This document shows positions 21,386-21,777 of a DNA stretch of 21,777 nucleotides, in pieces. This DNA is from Phoronis ovalis (Eukaryota > Phoronida > Phoronidae). Positions within the stretch are counted from its first letter, which is position 1, and the number at the start of each line of letters is the position of its first letter. The notes beneath the pieces were generated by a model. It was not told the origin of the DNA. It saw only the letters and a program-made list of their open reading frames with translations, and did not search any database. Location: NCBI GenBank assembly GCA_028565635.1, contig JAOXYB010096493.1, forward strand, positions 1-21,777, in the 5' to 3' direction. Both the position numbers and the translations under genes were made by a program.

Positions 21386-21553
21386 CATCTCGGTACAAGG
21401 TATGATACTGGACAGCACAAATAACCAAATAAGGAAACATGCTCCAAAACAATCGTTATTATGTCAAATCTATCTATCATATATTGCGCCAAAAGCTTTG
21501 AGTACTATTAACAAATGAACCTCCCATGTAGAACAGGATCCAAGATATACCAT
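21386..21553 (-). pseudogene. Decayed copy 2 of the small membrane-protein exon
   Basis: The minus strand from ATG 21553 to a GATG|gtaggt donor (21386) aligns along its length with copy 1 at 13923-13743, including ...ctcaaagcttttggcgc and taacgattgttttggagca. It has an in-frame TAG after ...AFGAIYDR and small deletions, so it is not translatable as a whole. Its 3' end still encodes CAVQYHTLYRDG, where copy 1 has a stop. Upstream similarity (gaagcagttgatgtaataat, 21598-21617) shows that flanking DNA was duplicated too. Confidence 0.6.
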
Positions 21554-21777
21554 TTGAAATTCTGTGCCAACTTAGTGCAAGGGAAGAAAATAATTATGAA
21601 GCAGTTGATGTAATAATACGATATTTCGAAATGTCGATAATTTATTTATTATGGGATAAATATGGGATAAATAAAAAGTGCTAAATACGTAAATAAGCGC
21701 CTTGCAGGTGCTTCGTATTGTTTGTTCACTATGCGTTTTAAAATGTTAATTACTGACAGCGATCACACGTATAAGGC

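Overview
Animal nuclear DNA: AT-rich, intron-containing genes, AATAAA poly(A) signals, DNA-transposon debris, no bacterial gene organisation. Three genes are recognisable by conserved protein sequence: the 3' half of the transcription factor YY1 (+), a mitochondrial basic amino-acid carrier of the SLC25A29 type (-), and the creatine-biosynthesis enzyme GATM/AGAT (+). Their mix, the near-vertebrate identity of the YY1 zinc fingers and the compact introns suggest an invertebrate animal, most likely an invertebrate deuterostome (hemichordate, echinoderm or cephalochordate). That placement is inference.

Layout. 1-2560: last three coding exons of YY1 and its 3' end. 3091-4570: two 3' exons of SLC25A29, tail-to-tail with YY1, the arrangement I recall for the human orthologues on chromosome 14. 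4930-5566: probable bidirectional 5' region. 5567-6026: first exon(s) of an unrecognised gene. 6640-8513: a nest of short DNA transposons. 8530-13560: mostly featureless intergenic DNA. 13743-14000: exon-like sequence for a small membrane protein, with a decayed second copy at 21386-21618. 14104-15010: two more repeat elements. 15075-18740: six GATM exons covering the whole catalytic domain, with the true N-terminal exon not located. 19224-20449: a 1.2-kb palindrome-rich transposon with long terminal inverted repeats and two small reading frames. 20464-20700: a minisatellite. 20970-21777: low-complexity and duplicated non-coding DNA.

The genes do not form one pathway. YY1 is a nuclear regulator; SLC25A29 imports arginine, lysine and ornithine into mitochondria; GATM uses arginine plus glycine in mitochondria to make guanidinoacetate and ornithine. 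The last two share arginine and ornithine as substrates, but proximity here may be chance.

The most unusual signal is in the repeats. At least six separate blocks carry degenerate arrays in which a short motif recurs about every 30-33 bp (about three DNA helical turns). The motif is different in most of the blocks, yet several blocks share related G-rich, hAT-like ends. A second notable point is a YY1 terminal intron whose donor site (G-TAA-GT) itself contains the stop codon used if the intron is retained. All coordinates and alignments were made by eye.
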